Shown here: positions 23,844 to 31,922 of the stretch, in pieces
Numbering within the stretch: the stretch's first letter is position 1
Layout of the letters: each line of letters starts with the position of its first letter
NCBI RefSeq assembly: GCF_958439165.1
Contig: NZ_OY288140.1
Location: 1-42,675, forward strand
Direction of reading: 5' to 3'
From: an uncultured Hydrogenophaga sp.
GTDB taxonomy: Bacteria; Pseudomonadota; Gammaproteobacteria; Burkholderiales; Burkholderiaceae_C
DNA length: 42,675 nt
Made by a program: the position numbers and the translations under genes
Notes under the pieces: generated by a model
The model's database searches: none
The model's input: the letters and a program-made list of their open reading frames with translations, nothing else
Told to the model about the DNA's origin: nothing

Positions 23844-24829
23844 GTCGCACCGGCCTGTCCCGCCGGCTTTGGCTGGCTGCAGCGCCCGCGTTGCTGGCAA
23901 CCGCACCGGTCTCCGGCCGTGCCGCCACCGGCGACTGGCCTGCGCGGCCTGTGCGGCTGCTGGTAGGTTTTCCGGGCGGTTCTTCGCCCGACCTCATGGC
24001 GCGGCTGCTGGCCGAGCCGCTGGCCCGCGCGCTGGGCCAGCCGGTGGTGGTGGACAACCGGGCGGGCGCCGGCGGCAATCTGGCCGCGACCCTGGTGGCG
24101 CGTGCCACCGACGGCCATACCCTGGGCTTGATGATCAACGGCAACCTGACCACCGCCCGCCTGCTGCAACCTGCCACCGCCTACGACCCGCAGACCGATC
24201 TGGCGCCGGTGGCCCTGCTGGGCAGCGCGCCGCTGCTGCTGTGCACCGCCACTGATGCACCTGCCGGCCCCAACACCTTCATGGCCCGCGCCCGCGAGGC
24301 CGGTACCCGCTGGAATTACGGTTCGCCCGGCATCGGCACCCTGGGGCATCTGGGCATGGAACTGCTGCAGCAGCGCACCGGGCTGACCGCGGTGCATGTG
24401 CCGTATCCGGGCAACCCGCAGGTGGTGGCAGCCCTGCTCGCCAGCGAGGTGCAGATGGCTTTGCTGCCGCCGGGTCTGGCCCTGCCGCTGGTTCGATCGG
24501 GCCGGCTCCGGGCGGTCCTGGCCACGTCCGGTGGTCGCAGCGCGCTGGCGCCCGAGGTGCCGGGGCTCGCCGAATCGGGCGTGGCCCTGCCGCCGCTGGA
24601 AATCTGGAATGCGGTGGCGGCTCCCCGAACGCAACCGGCGGCGCAGGTGCAGCGGCTGGCCACCGAACTCACGCGGCTGGTGCGCGAGCCCGCCATCCGC
24701 GACGCCATGACCGCCCAGGGCTGGAGCGTGGTGGGTGCCGGCCCGGAGGGCCTGGCCCGGCGCATGGCGGCCGATACCGCCCTCATGGCTCCCTTGATCC
24801 GTCGCCTGCAGCCGCAGGCCCTGCGCTGA
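23840..24829 (+). CDS. Bug-family periplasmic solute receptor
   Basis: This 329-residue Bug/TctC-type tripartite tricarboxylate transporter receptor has an N-terminal export signal (SRTGLSRRLWLAAAPALLATAP...GRAA). Family motifs are WPARPVRLLVGFPGGSSPDLMARLLA, VDNRAGAGGNLAA, WNYGSPGIGTLGHLGMELL and HVPYPGNPQVVAALL. It probably binds an organic acid. No tctA/tctB membrane genes are nearby, so it is an orphan, as is common in Burkholderiales. It is translationally coupled to the monooxygenase gene, which suggests an aromatic or related ligand (inference). Confidence 0.9.
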   Translation: MSRTGLSRRLWLAAAPALLATAPVSGRAATGDWPARPVRLLVGFPGGSSPDLMARLLAEPLARALGQPVVVDNRAGAGGNLAATLVARATDGHTLGLMINGNLTTARLLQPATAYDPQTDLAPVALLGSAPLLLCTATDAPAGPNTFMARAREAGTRWNYGSPGIGTLGHLGMELLQQRTGLTAVHVPYPGNPQVVAALLASEVQMALLPPGLALPLVRSGRLRAVLATSGGRSALAPEVPGLAESGVALPPLEIWNAVAAPRTQPAAQVQRLATELTRLVREPAIRDAMTAQGWSVVGAGPEGLARRMAADTALMAPLIRRLQPQALR

Positions 24830-24842
24830 GCGCCGAGCAGGC

Positions 24843-25748
24843 TCAGAGCGCGGTGCGCAGGGTCCAGATCTCGGGGAACAGCACCACGTCGAGCATCTTG
24901 CGCAGGTAGCTCACACCGCCGGTGCCGCCGGTGCCGCGCTTGAAGCCGATGACGCGCTCCACCGTGGTGAGGTGGCGGAAACGCCAGAGCCGGAAGGTGT
25001 CCTCGATGTCGGCCAGTTCCTCGCCCAGCTGGTACAGGTCCCAATGCTGGCGAGGGTCGCGGTAGACCTGCAGCCAGGCGGCCTCGACCGCGTCGCTGGC
25101 CTTATAGGGCCGGGTCCAGTCGCGTTCGGCATGGCTGGCCGGCACCGGCAGGCCGCGCCGGGCCAGCAGGCGCAGCGCCTCGTCGTAGAGCGAGGGCGCG
25201 CGCCATGCGGCGTCCACCACCGCCCGACGATCGGGGTGGTGGGCATGGGGCTGCAACATGGCCGGATTCTTGTTGCCCATGGCGAATTCGATGCAGCGGT
25301 ACTGGTGGCTCTGGAAGCCGCTGCTCTGCGCCAGGTAGGGCCGCAGGGCGCTGTACTCGGGCGGCGTCATGGTGGCCAGCACGTCCCAGGCATGCACCAG
25401 CTGTTCCATGATGCGGCTCACCCGGGCCAGCATCTTGAAGGCTGGTGCCAGATCGTCCCGGGCGATGTGACCGATGGCCGCATGCAGCTCGTGCAGCATG
25501 AGCTTCATCCACAGCTCGCTGGTCTGGTGCTGCACGATGAACAGCATCTCGTCATGGGCAGGGGAGAGCGGCTTCTGGGCCGACAGGATGGCGTCGAGCT
25601 GCAGGTAGTCGCCATAGCTCATGTCGCGGCTGAAATCGAGCTGGGCTCCTTCCTGGTGGACGATGGTCTCGGGCAGCGCAGGGCCCGGCGCGCTGTTGCC
25701 CGAGAACGGGCAGCCAGCCGCTGCACCGCGGTCGTTCGGTCCGGTCAT
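24843..25748 (-). CDS. kynA: Tryptophan 2,3-dioxygenase
   Basis: KynA is a heme dioxygenase that opens tryptophan to N-formylkynurenine. It has 301 residues. Motifs are SYGDYLQLDAILSAQKPLSPAHDEMLFIVQHQTSELWMKLMLHEL, FQSHQYRCIEFAMGNKN and RFRHLTTVERVIGFKRGTGGTGGVSYLRK, which includes the proximal heme His and the C-terminal substrate loop. The start at 25748 lies eleven bases after kynU. Last gene of kynB-kynU-kynA. It converges with the Bug receptor gene with only 13 bases between stops and no visible terminator. Confidence 0.96.
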   Translation of the reverse strand: MTGPNDRGAAAGCPFSGNSAPGPALPETIVHQEGAQLDFSRDMSYGDYLQLDAILSAQKPLSPAHDEMLFIVQHQTSELWMKLMLHELHAAIGHIARDDLAPAFKMLARVSRIMEQLVHAWDVLATMTPPEYSALRPYLAQSSGFQSHQYRCIEFAMGNKNPAMLQPHAHHPDRRAVVDAAWRAPSLYDEALRLLARRGLPVPASHAERDWTRPYKASDAVEAAWLQVYRDPRQHWDLYQLGEELADIEDTFRLWRFRHLTTVERVIGFKRGTGGTGGVSYLRKMLDVVLFPEIWTLRTAL

Positions 25749-25759
25749 GACGGCTCCTT

Positions 25760-27064
25760 TCAGGTGACGGCGTGGCGGCGGGCGAAGCGCGGTTCGCGCC
25801 ACTCGCCGCTCTCCAGCACCTGGTGCAGGTGCTCCACCGACTGCCACACGTCTTCAAAGCGCAGGTACAGCGGCGTGAAGCCGAAGCGCAGGATGTCCGG
25901 GTGGGCAGCGCCGTCGCCGGCGCGGAAGTCGCCGATCACGCCGCGCGCGATCAGTGCCTGCACGATGGCGTAGGCCGCATGGCCTTCGTCGGCTGCTGCT
26001 GTCTGGCGCACCAGGCTCACCTGCGATCCCCGTGCGGCTTCCTCGGCCGGTGTGACGCACACCAGGCCGTGGCGGGCGCAGCGCTCTTCCACCAGCCGGC
26101 GGAACAGATCGGTCAGGGCGAGCGACTTGTGGCGCAGCGCGGCCATGCCGCCATGGGCCTCAGCGGCCAGCACCGTGTCCACGCCGCACTCCAGCGCGGC
26201 CAGGCTGATCATGGGTTGCGAGCCGCACTGGTAGCGGCCGATGCCGGGGGCCGGCTGGTAGTCGGGCGTGAAGGCAAACGGTGCGGCATGGCCCCACCAG
26301 CCGGCCAGGGGCTGCCAGAAACGGTCGGCATGGCGCGGGTTGACCCAGACGAAGGCCGGTGCACCCGGCCCGCCGTTGAGGTACTTGTAGCCGCAGCCCA
26401 CCGCAAAGTCGGCGTCCGAGCCGGTCAGGTCCAGTGGCACGGCGCCGGCGCTGTGGGCCAGGTCCCACACGGTCAGCACGCCGGCGGCATGCGCGGCGGC
26501 GGTCACCGCGGCCATGTCGTGCATGGCGCCGGTGCGGTAGTTCACATGGGTGAGCATCAGGATGGCGGCCTTCGGGTCCTGCAACGCAGCGGGTATGCCG
26601 GCCGCATCGTCCACCAGCACCAGCTCCCAGCCCTTGTCCTTGCACAGGGCCTCGGCGATGTAGAGGTCGGTCGGGAAGTTGCTGCGCTCGCTGACGATGC
26701 GCCAGCGCGAAGGCGCGTCCTGCGCGCTCTGGCGCAGTGCGGCGCTCAGCACCTTGAACAGGTTGACCGAGGTGCTGTCGGTGGCCACGGTGGTGCCCGG
26801 TGCGGCGCCGATGAGTCGGCCGATCTTGTCGCCCACACGCCGCGGGGCCTCGAACCAGCCGGCCTTGTTCCAGCTCTGGATCAGGTCCTGGCCCCACTCC
26901 TGCTGGACCACCTGCGCCACACGCGCCGGGACCGAGGCCGGCATGGCGCCGAGCGAGTTGCCATCCAGGTAGATGGTGCCCTCGGGCACGAAGAACAGGT
27001 CGCGCAGGTGGCGCAGCGGGTCTTGCGCATCGAGGGCGCGGCAGTCTTGCAGGGTGGTGGTCAT
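25760..27064 (-). CDS. kynU: Kynureninase
   Basis: This PLP enzyme (434 residues) splits kynurenine into anthranilate and alanine. The PLP lysine is in FAVGCGYKYLNGGPGAPAF, with DLAHSAGAVPLDL upstream and YLDGNSLGAMP near the N-terminus, all typical of KynU. Its ATG overlaps the kynB stop by four bases (ATGA). Confidence 0.97.
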   Translation of the reverse strand: MTTTLQDCRALDAQDPLRHLRDLFFVPEGTIYLDGNSLGAMPASVPARVAQVVQQEWGQDLIQSWNKAGWFEAPRRVGDKIGRLIGAAPGTTVATDSTSVNLFKVLSAALRQSAQDAPSRWRIVSERSNFPTDLYIAEALCKDKGWELVLVDDAAGIPAALQDPKAAILMLTHVNYRTGAMHDMAAVTAAAHAAGVLTVWDLAHSAGAVPLDLTGSDADFAVGCGYKYLNGGPGAPAFVWVNPRHADRFWQPLAGWWGHAAPFAFTPDYQPAPGIGRYQCGSQPMISLAALECGVDTVLAAEAHGGMAALRHKSLALTDLFRRLVEERCARHGLVCVTPAEEAARGSQVSLVRQTAAADEGHAAYAIVQALIARGVIGDFRAGDGAAHPDILRFGFTPLYLRFEDVWQSVEHLHQVLESGEWREPRFARRHAVT

Positions 27065-27690
27065 GTCAGTTCTCGCAGCACCGCGCGCACCGGGGAGGCG
27101 TCGGCGGTGGTCAGTTTCAAGGGCAGGGCAATGAGCTCGTAGTCGCCTTCGGGCACGTCGTCGAGCAGCAGGTTTTCCAGCACGCGCAGGCCGTGGCGGC
27201 GCACCGCCTGGTGGCTGGGCAGGGTCTTGCTGTCGGCCGGGTCGAGGCTGGCGCTGTCGGTGCCGACCAGCAGCACGCCGTGGGTGGCCAGCAATTCGAT
27301 GGTGGCCGGGTCGAAGGCGGGCAGGGCGGTGTCGAATCGGTCCTGGGGCATCTGCCGGTACATGCGCACCAGCAAGCGCGGCGGCAGGTCGGTCAGGGCG
27401 TGGGCGATGTGCCGGGGCTGCACCAGCGGCCCCGCGCCGATGGCGTGGACCACACGGCAGGGGCCTAGGAAGGGCGTCAGATCGACCTCGCCGATGGCCG
27501 CTCCGGCGGGGTCGTAGTGCAGCGGCGCATCGGCATGCGCGCCGGTGTGGGGCGACAGCGTGAGGCTGCCCACGTTCACCGGGCAGCCCGGTTCGATGGT
27601 CGCGACCCAGTGCTGCGCGTAGGCGGTGTCACCCGGAAAGACGGGCGATCCGGCGTGCAGCGGCGGTGAAATGTCCCAGAGCTTTTTCAT
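27061..27690 (-). CDS. kynB: Kynurenine formamidase
   Basis: KynB hydrolyses N-formylkynurenine to kynurenine and formate. The 209 residues carry the cyclase-family metal motif HTGAHADAPLHYD, with WDISPPLHAGSPVFPGDTAY at the N-terminus and VLLVGTDSASLDPADSKTLPSHQA in the middle, all typical of KynB. It is the first of kynB-kynU-kynA, starting 77 bases after the methyltransferase stop. No kynR (Lrp-type) regulator gene is adjacent in this window. Confidence 0.96.
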   Translation of the reverse strand: MKKLWDISPPLHAGSPVFPGDTAYAQHWVATIEPGCPVNVGSLTLSPHTGAHADAPLHYDPAGAAIGEVDLTPFLGPCRVVHAIGAGPLVQPRHIAHALTDLPPRLLVRMYRQMPQDRFDTALPAFDPATIELLATHGVLLVGTDSASLDPADSKTLPSHQAVRRHGLRVLENLLLDDVPEGDYELIALPLKLTTADASPVRAVLRELT

Positions 27691-27767
27691 GGAGCCGGGA
27701 AGGTAGCACCGGCGGAAAACGCGTGGTGTCGGTTATTTCCAACGACCGCGCATGACGCGAAACCCGG

Positions 27768-28688
27768 TCACGGGTGCCGCACCACCAGCACCTTGAGCGC
27801 CCGGTCGGCGGAGACGTCGGCGAAGGCCGGCGGGTTCGGCAGACGGCCTTCCACCTCCAGCACCGGTGCCTCCTGCGCCAGGGCCTCACGCAGGAAGGAC
27901 TCCGGCATCTCCGGCGCGTTCAGGCAGATCAGGGCATGACCGCCTGGCAGCAGCAGGTCGGGCAGGCGGCGCAGCAGGCGCGGGTAGTCCTTGCTGGCCA
28001 CGAAGCTGCCCTTCTGGTAGCTGGGGGGGTCGACGATCACCAGACCATAGGGTCCCAGCCGGTTGACCTTGCCCCAGGAGGTGAACAGGTCATGTCCCAG
28101 GAAGCGGGCGCCGCCGGGAATGCCGTTGATCTGGTGGTTGAGCTGACCTGTGGCCAGCGCGCCGTGGGCCATGTCGAGGTTGACCACCTCCTTGGCACCG
28201 GACTGCAGGGCCACGACCGAAAACGCGCAGGTGTAGGCGAAGAGGTTCAGCACCTTCCGGCCAGCGGCGTGCGAGCGTACCCAGCGCCGGCCCTCGGCCA
28301 TGTCCAGGAACAGCCCGTGGTTCTGGCCGCGCAGCAGGTGCACCCGGTAGCGGGCTCCGTCCTCGGTCACATCGTGGGCATCGGGCACCTGGCCAGCCAT
28401 CACCGTGGTCAGCGGGCGGCTGGCCGGGCCGTCGGGCTGGCGGCGCTGGAACACCCAGTTCAGCGGCTCGCCGGGGCGCAGCTGCGCCTGCCGGGCCGCC
28501 AGCGCCTCGCCGATGCGCTGCGCGTCTTCATCACTGGCCTCGCCGAAACGGGTCACCAGCCAGACCGGCGCATACCAGTCGAGCGCCCAGTCGTTCGCAT
28601 CCGGGTGCAGGCCGCCGCGGCCATGGAACAGGCGCTGGGCATCGGGGCCCGGGGTGGCACGGGCGATGGCGTCGATCAGGGATTGCAA
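27768..28688 (-). CDS. Class I SAM methyltransferase, RlmI/RlmK-like
   Basis: This 306-residue methyltransferase has SAM motif I in GRKVLNLFAYTCAFSVVALQSGAKEVVNLDMA and the catalytic VDPPSYQKGSFVASKDYPRLL motif. It matches the C-terminal domain of rRNA m5C methyltransferases of the RlmI group but lacks their N-terminal PUA domain, so its RNA target is open. It starts with TTG at 28688. The evidence for this is GAGGG six bases before it, the stop just upstream in frame and the lack of an ATG for some 95 codons. It lies nine bases after ykgJ and in the same frame. Confidence 0.85.
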   Translation of the reverse strand: MQSLIDAIARATPGPDAQRLFHGRGGLHPDANDWALDWYAPVWLVTRFGEASDEDAQRIGEALAARQAQLRPGEPLNWVFQRRQPDGPASRPLTTVMAGQVPDAHDVTEDGARYRVHLLRGQNHGLFLDMAEGRRWVRSHAAGRKVLNLFAYTCAFSVVALQSGAKEVVNLDMAHGALATGQLNHQINGIPGGARFLGHDLFTSWGKVNRLGPYGLVIVDPPSYQKGSFVASKDYPRLLRRLPDLLLPGGHALICLNAPEMPESFLREALAQEAPVLEVEGRLPNPPAFADVSADRALKVLVVRHP

Positions 28689-28697
28689 GGCACGCCC

Positions 28698-29015
28698 TCA
28701 ACCGCCGTGCAGCGCCAGCGGTGGCAGCCCGTGGCGCTGGCGGGCCCGGCCGCAGGCATCGCTGCCTTCCTCGAACTCACGGCAGGGGCTGGGGCGCCAT
28801 TCGTAGATGCCGCAGGTGGCGCGCTCGCCCACCTTGCCGGTCAGGGCGGCGCAGCGGATGGGCACATGGTCGGTGCCGCGCATGCGCATGGTGCTGCCAT
28901 TGACCTCCACCGCCAGACCGGACGGCACGCTGCCGCCCATGTCTTCCATCTCGTAGACGGCAAAGTCGACACGGAAACAGGCGCAGCAGGCGCCGCAGGT
29001 GGTGCAGGCCGACAT
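28698..29015 (-). CDS. YkgJ-family cysteine-cluster protein
   Basis: This 105-residue protein starts with ACTTCGACCACFRVDF, the CxxCxxCC metal-cluster motif of the YkgJ (UPF0153) family, followed by further cysteines in IRCAALTGKVGERATCGIYEWRPSPCREFEEGSDAC. It probably binds zinc or an iron-sulfur cluster; the role is unknown. It lies 17 bases after argF and immediately before the methyltransferase gene. The start at 29015 puts the first cysteine motif at the very N-terminus, as in the family. Confidence 0.88.
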   Translation of the reverse strand: MSACTTCGACCACFRVDFAVYEMEDMGGSVPSGLAVEVNGSTMRMRGTDHVPIRCAALTGKVGERATCGIYEWRPSPCREFEEGSDACGRARQRHGLPPLALHGG

Positions 29016-29032
29016 GGCAACAGCGCCGGGGG

Positions 29033-29989
29033 TTACAGGCGGCCGAGCAGCAGGCACTCCATGAGCGCCTTCTGCACATGCATGCGGTTTTCGGCCTCGT
29101 CCCAGACCACGCTCTGCGGGCCGTCGATGACGTCGGCCGTGACCTCTTCGCCGCGATGGGCCGGCAGGCAGTGCATGAAGAGGGCGTCAGGCTTGGCGCG
29201 GCGCATCATGTCTTCATCGACGCACCACTGCGCGAAGGCGGCACGGCGCACTTCGTTCTCGGCCTCGAAGCCCATGCTGGTCCAGACGTCGGTGGTCACC
29301 AGATCGGCACCGGCGCAGGCCTCACGCGGATCCTTGAAGGTCTTGAAGCAGTCGCTGCGGGTGATGCCGGCCAGGGCCGGGTCGACCTCGTAGCCGCTGG
29401 GCGTGCTCACATGCACGGTGAAGCCCAGCAGTTCGGCCGCCTGCAGCCAGGTGTTGGCCATGTTGTTGCCGTCGCCCACCCAGGCCACCACCTTGCCGCG
29501 GATCGCGTCCAGCGGATCGCCGCCGGGGGCAGGGCGGTATTCGACCAGAGTGAACAGGTCGGCCAGGATCTGGCAGGGGTGGAACTCGTTGGTCAGGCCG
29601 TTGATGACCGGCACCCGCGAGTGGGCGGCGAAGCGCTCGATCTTGGTCTGCTCGAAGGTGCGGATCATCACCAGGTCGACCATACGGCTGATCACCTTGG
29701 CGCTGTCCTCGATGGGCTCCGCCCGGCCCAGCTGGCTGTCGCCGGTGGTCAGGTGCACCACCGAGCCGCCGAGCTGGTACATGCCGGCCTCGAAGCTCAC
29801 CCGGGTGCGGGTGCTGGCCTTCTCGAAGATCATGGCCAGCGTGCGGTCGGGGTCGGCAAACGGGTGGTGCTTCTCGAAGGCCTTGAACTTGCCCTTGATG
29901 AAGGCCGCGCGCCGGAGCAGGTAGGCGTACTCGTCGGCGGACAGGTCCTTGAACTGCAGGTAGTGGCGGATGGTCATGGCGGAAGTCAT
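29033..29989 (-). CDS. argF: Ornithine carbamoyltransferase
   Basis: This enzyme makes citrulline from ornithine and carbamoyl phosphate. The carbamoyl-phosphate loop is EKASTRTRVSFE, the second signature is FHPCQILADLFT, and MHCLPAHRGEEV is the ornithine-side cysteine motif. With the start at 29989 it has 318 residues and its ATG overlaps the upstream aminotransferase stop (ATGA). A second ATG at 29977 (MTIRHYLQFKDL) is a close alternative. It forms an arginine unit with the aminotransferase gene. Confidence 0.96.
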   Translation of the reverse strand: MTSAMTIRHYLQFKDLSADEYAYLLRRAAFIKGKFKAFEKHHPFADPDRTLAMIFEKASTRTRVSFEAGMYQLGGSVVHLTTGDSQLGRAEPIEDSAKVISRMVDLVMIRTFEQTKIERFAAHSRVPVINGLTNEFHPCQILADLFTLVEYRPAPGGDPLDAIRGKVVAWVGDGNNMANTWLQAAELLGFTVHVSTPSGYEVDPALAGITRSDCFKTFKDPREACAGADLVTTDVWTSMGFEAENEVRRAAFAQWCVDEDMMRRAKPDALFMHCLPAHRGEEVTADVIDGPQSVVWDEAENRMHVQKALMECLLLGRL

Positions 29990-31197
29990 TCGGCAAGGAA
30001 GGCGTGCACGATGGGCAGCAGCAGCGCCACCACCTCGTCGGCCTCGGCGGTGGTCATGATCAGCGGGGGCACCAGGCGGATCACGCTGTCGGCGGTCACG
30101 CTCAGCAGCAGGCCGGCATCGGCAGCGCGCTGGGTGATGACGCCGCAGGGGCGGTCCAGCTCGATGCCGATCATCAGGCCCTGACCACGGATCTCGCGCA
30201 CGCCGGGGCGGCCGGCCAGACCCTTCTCCAGGGCGGCATGCAGGTGGGCGCCGACATGTTCCACATGGGCCAGCAGGCCGTCTTCCTCGATGATGCGGAT
30301 GGTCTCGACGCCGGCCCGCATGGCCAGCGGATTGCCGCCGAAGGTGGTGCCGTGGTTGCCCGGCTGGAAGATGTTCGCCGCCTTCGGACCGGCCACCACC
30401 GCGCCGATCGGCACGCCGGAGCCCAGACCCTTGGCCAGCGGCATCACGTCGGGCAGGATGCCGGCCCACTGGTGGGCAAACCACTTGCCGGTGCGGCCCA
30501 TGCCGCACTGCACCTCGTCGATCATGAGCAGCCAGTCGCGCTGGTCGCACAGCGCGCGAACGTCCTGCAGGTACTGGGCGCGCATGGGGTTCACGCCACC
30601 TTCGCCCTGGATGGTCTCGAAGAACACCGCCACCACATTGGGATTGCCCTCGGTGGCCTTCTTCAGGGCCTCGATGTCGTTGGCCGGCACGCGCACGAAG
30701 CCCTCCACCAGCGGACCGAAGCCGGCCTGCACCTTGGGGTTGCCGGTGGCCGACAGGGTGGCGATGGAACGGCCGTGGAACGCCTTCTCGTAGACCACGA
30801 TCTCCGGCCGGTCGATGCCCTTGTCGTGGCCGAACTTGCGCGCCAGCTTCAGCGCTGCCTCGTTGGCCTCCAGGCCGGTGCTGCAGAAGAACACGTTGGT
30901 CAGGCCCGAGCGCTCCACCAGCATCTGCGCCAGCCGTTCCTGGTCGGGCACGTGGTAGTAGTTGCAGCAATGGATCATCTTCGCCACCTGCTCCTGCAGG
31001 GCCGGCACCAGCTTGGGGTGGCCGTGTCCGAGCGTGTTGACCGCAATGCCGGCCAGCGCGTCCAGGTAGGACTTGCCGTTGACGTCCCAGACGCGGCAGC
31101 CCTCGCCATGCGACAGGGCGATCGGCAGGCGACCGTAGGTGTTCATCACATGGGGCGAGGCAGCGGCAGCGACGGCGGTGGGCAGGGCGGCGTTCAT
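29986..31197 (-). CDS. argD: Acetylornithine/succinyldiaminopimelate-type aminotransferase
   Basis: This 403-residue class III PLP aminotransferase has FFCSTGLEANEAALKLARKFGH, the PLP aspartate in MIDEVQCGMGRTGKWFAHQ and the PLP lysine in MPLAKGLGSGVPIGAV. The sequence and the coupling to argF point to acetylornithine aminotransferase (ArgD), which may also serve in lysine synthesis. CGGAG lies before the ATG at 31197. A terminator-like hairpin stands in its leader. Confidence 0.9.
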   Translation of the reverse strand: MNAALPTAVAAAASPHVMNTYGRLPIALSHGEGCRVWDVNGKSYLDALAGIAVNTLGHGHPKLVPALQEQVAKMIHCCNYYHVPDQERLAQMLVERSGLTNVFFCSTGLEANEAALKLARKFGHDKGIDRPEIVVYEKAFHGRSIATLSATGNPKVQAGFGPLVEGFVRVPANDIEALKKATEGNPNVVAVFFETIQGEGGVNPMRAQYLQDVRALCDQRDWLLMIDEVQCGMGRTGKWFAHQWAGILPDVMPLAKGLGSGVPIGAVVAGPKAANIFQPGNHGTTFGGNPLAMRAGVETIRIIEEDGLLAHVEHVGAHLHAALEKGLAGRPGVREIRGQGLMIGIELDRPCGVITQRAADAGLLLSVTADSVIRLVPPLIMTTAEADEVVALLLPIVHAFLAE

Positions 31198-31241
31198 GCG
31201 GTTCTCCGGAAGGCGGGGCCGGCAAGGGCCCGGTGGGTGCC

Positions 31242-31285
31242 AGAAAAAGAAGCGGCTCAACGCCCGACAGGTGCGGGTTGAGCCG
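31242..31285 (-). terminator. Terminator-like hairpin in the argD leader
   Basis: On the minus strand CGGCTCAAC pairs perfectly with GTTGAGCCG over a 15-base interval that can add a CCCG/CGGG pairing. The stem is followed by CTTCTTTTTCTG. It ends 45 bases before the argD ATG and there is no minus-strand gene upstream within the gap. It may therefore be a leader terminator (attenuator) rather than the end of another gene. Confidence 0.55.
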
Positions 31286-31295
31286 TTGAACGCGG

Positions 31296-31301
31296 ATTTT
31301 A
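31296..31301 (-). promoter_or_regulatory. Candidate -10 element for argD
   Basis: TAAAAT on the minus strand lies just before the leader hairpin; transcription would start about seven bases on, leaving the stem close to the 5' end. No good -35 is visible. Confidence 0.3.
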
Positions 31302-31333
31302 GGCGCAGCCCGCCACCGGTCTCATGACGATGC

Positions 31334-31350
31334 GGCATCAGCGTGATGCC
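31334..31350. repeat. Perfect 7-3-7 dyad between argD and DUF3579
   Basis: GGCATCA-GCG-TGATGCC is a perfect inverted repeat in the divergent gap. It does not resemble an ARG box. It may be an operator for argD or for the DUF3579 gene. Confidence 0.45.
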
Positions 31351-31391
31351 TGTGATGGCAGTTGGCCGGCTCGGGTAATCCCTGATCCCAG

Positions 31392-31409
31392 GTCTTATAT
31401 AAGATAGAA
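31392..31409 (+). promoter_or_regulatory. Second copy of the GntR-type operator, at the DUF3579 promoter
   Basis: GTCTTATATAAGAT is the exact reverse complement of the 14 bases at 11111-11124 in front of mdh and includes the 12-base palindrome. TAGAAT (31404-31409) overlaps its end and could be the -10 element, so binding would block transcription. It is 84 bases before the DUF3579 ATG. Confidence 0.65.
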
Positions 31410-31492
31410 TACTGGCGCCTGTACCGGCCGGGTGATCCCCGCCGGCCGGCACACCCCACCCCTCAGGCCCTCCACCCGAAGGCTGCGTCCGA

Positions 31493-31801
31493 ATGGCCAC
31501 ACCGACTGCCAAGCAAGTGTTCATCCAGGGCCTGACCCGCGATGGCCGCACCTTCCGCCCCAGCGACTGGGCCGAGCGGCTGGCCGGCGTCATGAGCAGC
31601 TTCCGTCCGGGCGGAGCGCAGCCCGGCAGCCACCTGAGCTATTCCCCCTGGTGCGTGCCCAACACCATCAACGGCGTGAAATGCGTGGTGGTCCACAGCG
31701 ACCTGCGCGAGGCCGAGCCCATGGCCTGGGATTTCTGCATGAATTTCGCCCGCGACAACGACCTGCAGGTGGTCGAGGGCTGCCTGATTCCCGATCGCTG
31801 A
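31493..31801 (+). CDS. DUF3579 family protein
   Basis: This 102-residue protein of unknown function has FIQGLTRDGRTFRPSDWAERLAGVMSSF and YSPWCVPNTINGVKCVVVHSDLREAEPMAWDFCMNFARDNDLQ, the conserved DUF3579 pattern. It is soluble with no signal peptide. It stands alone, between the divergent argD and the convergent rpsT, as in many Burkholderiales. Its promoter carries the operator shared with mdh, which ties it to central carbon control. Confidence 0.9.
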   Translation: MATPTAKQVFIQGLTRDGRTFRPSDWAERLAGVMSSFRPGGAQPGSHLSYSPWCVPNTINGVKCVVVHSDLREAEPMAWDFCMNFARDNDLQVVEGCLIPDR

Positions 31802-31828
31802 GCCCGTCGGGCAGATCGTTCAGGCAAC

Positions 31829-31863
31829 AAAAAAGCCGTCTTGCGACGGCTTTCTGCTTTTTT
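31829..31863. terminator. Bidirectional terminator between DUF3579 and rpsT
   Basis: AAAGCCGTC-TTGC-GACGGCTTT has a 9-base-pair stem, flanked by six A on the left and, after CTGC, a run of T on the right. It serves both convergent genes. Confidence 0.93.
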
Positions 31864-31922
31864 GCTGGCAGCGCACCCGGTTCAAACGGCGGGCCCTGGG
31901 GCCCGGGCTGCTGGGGGGCAGG

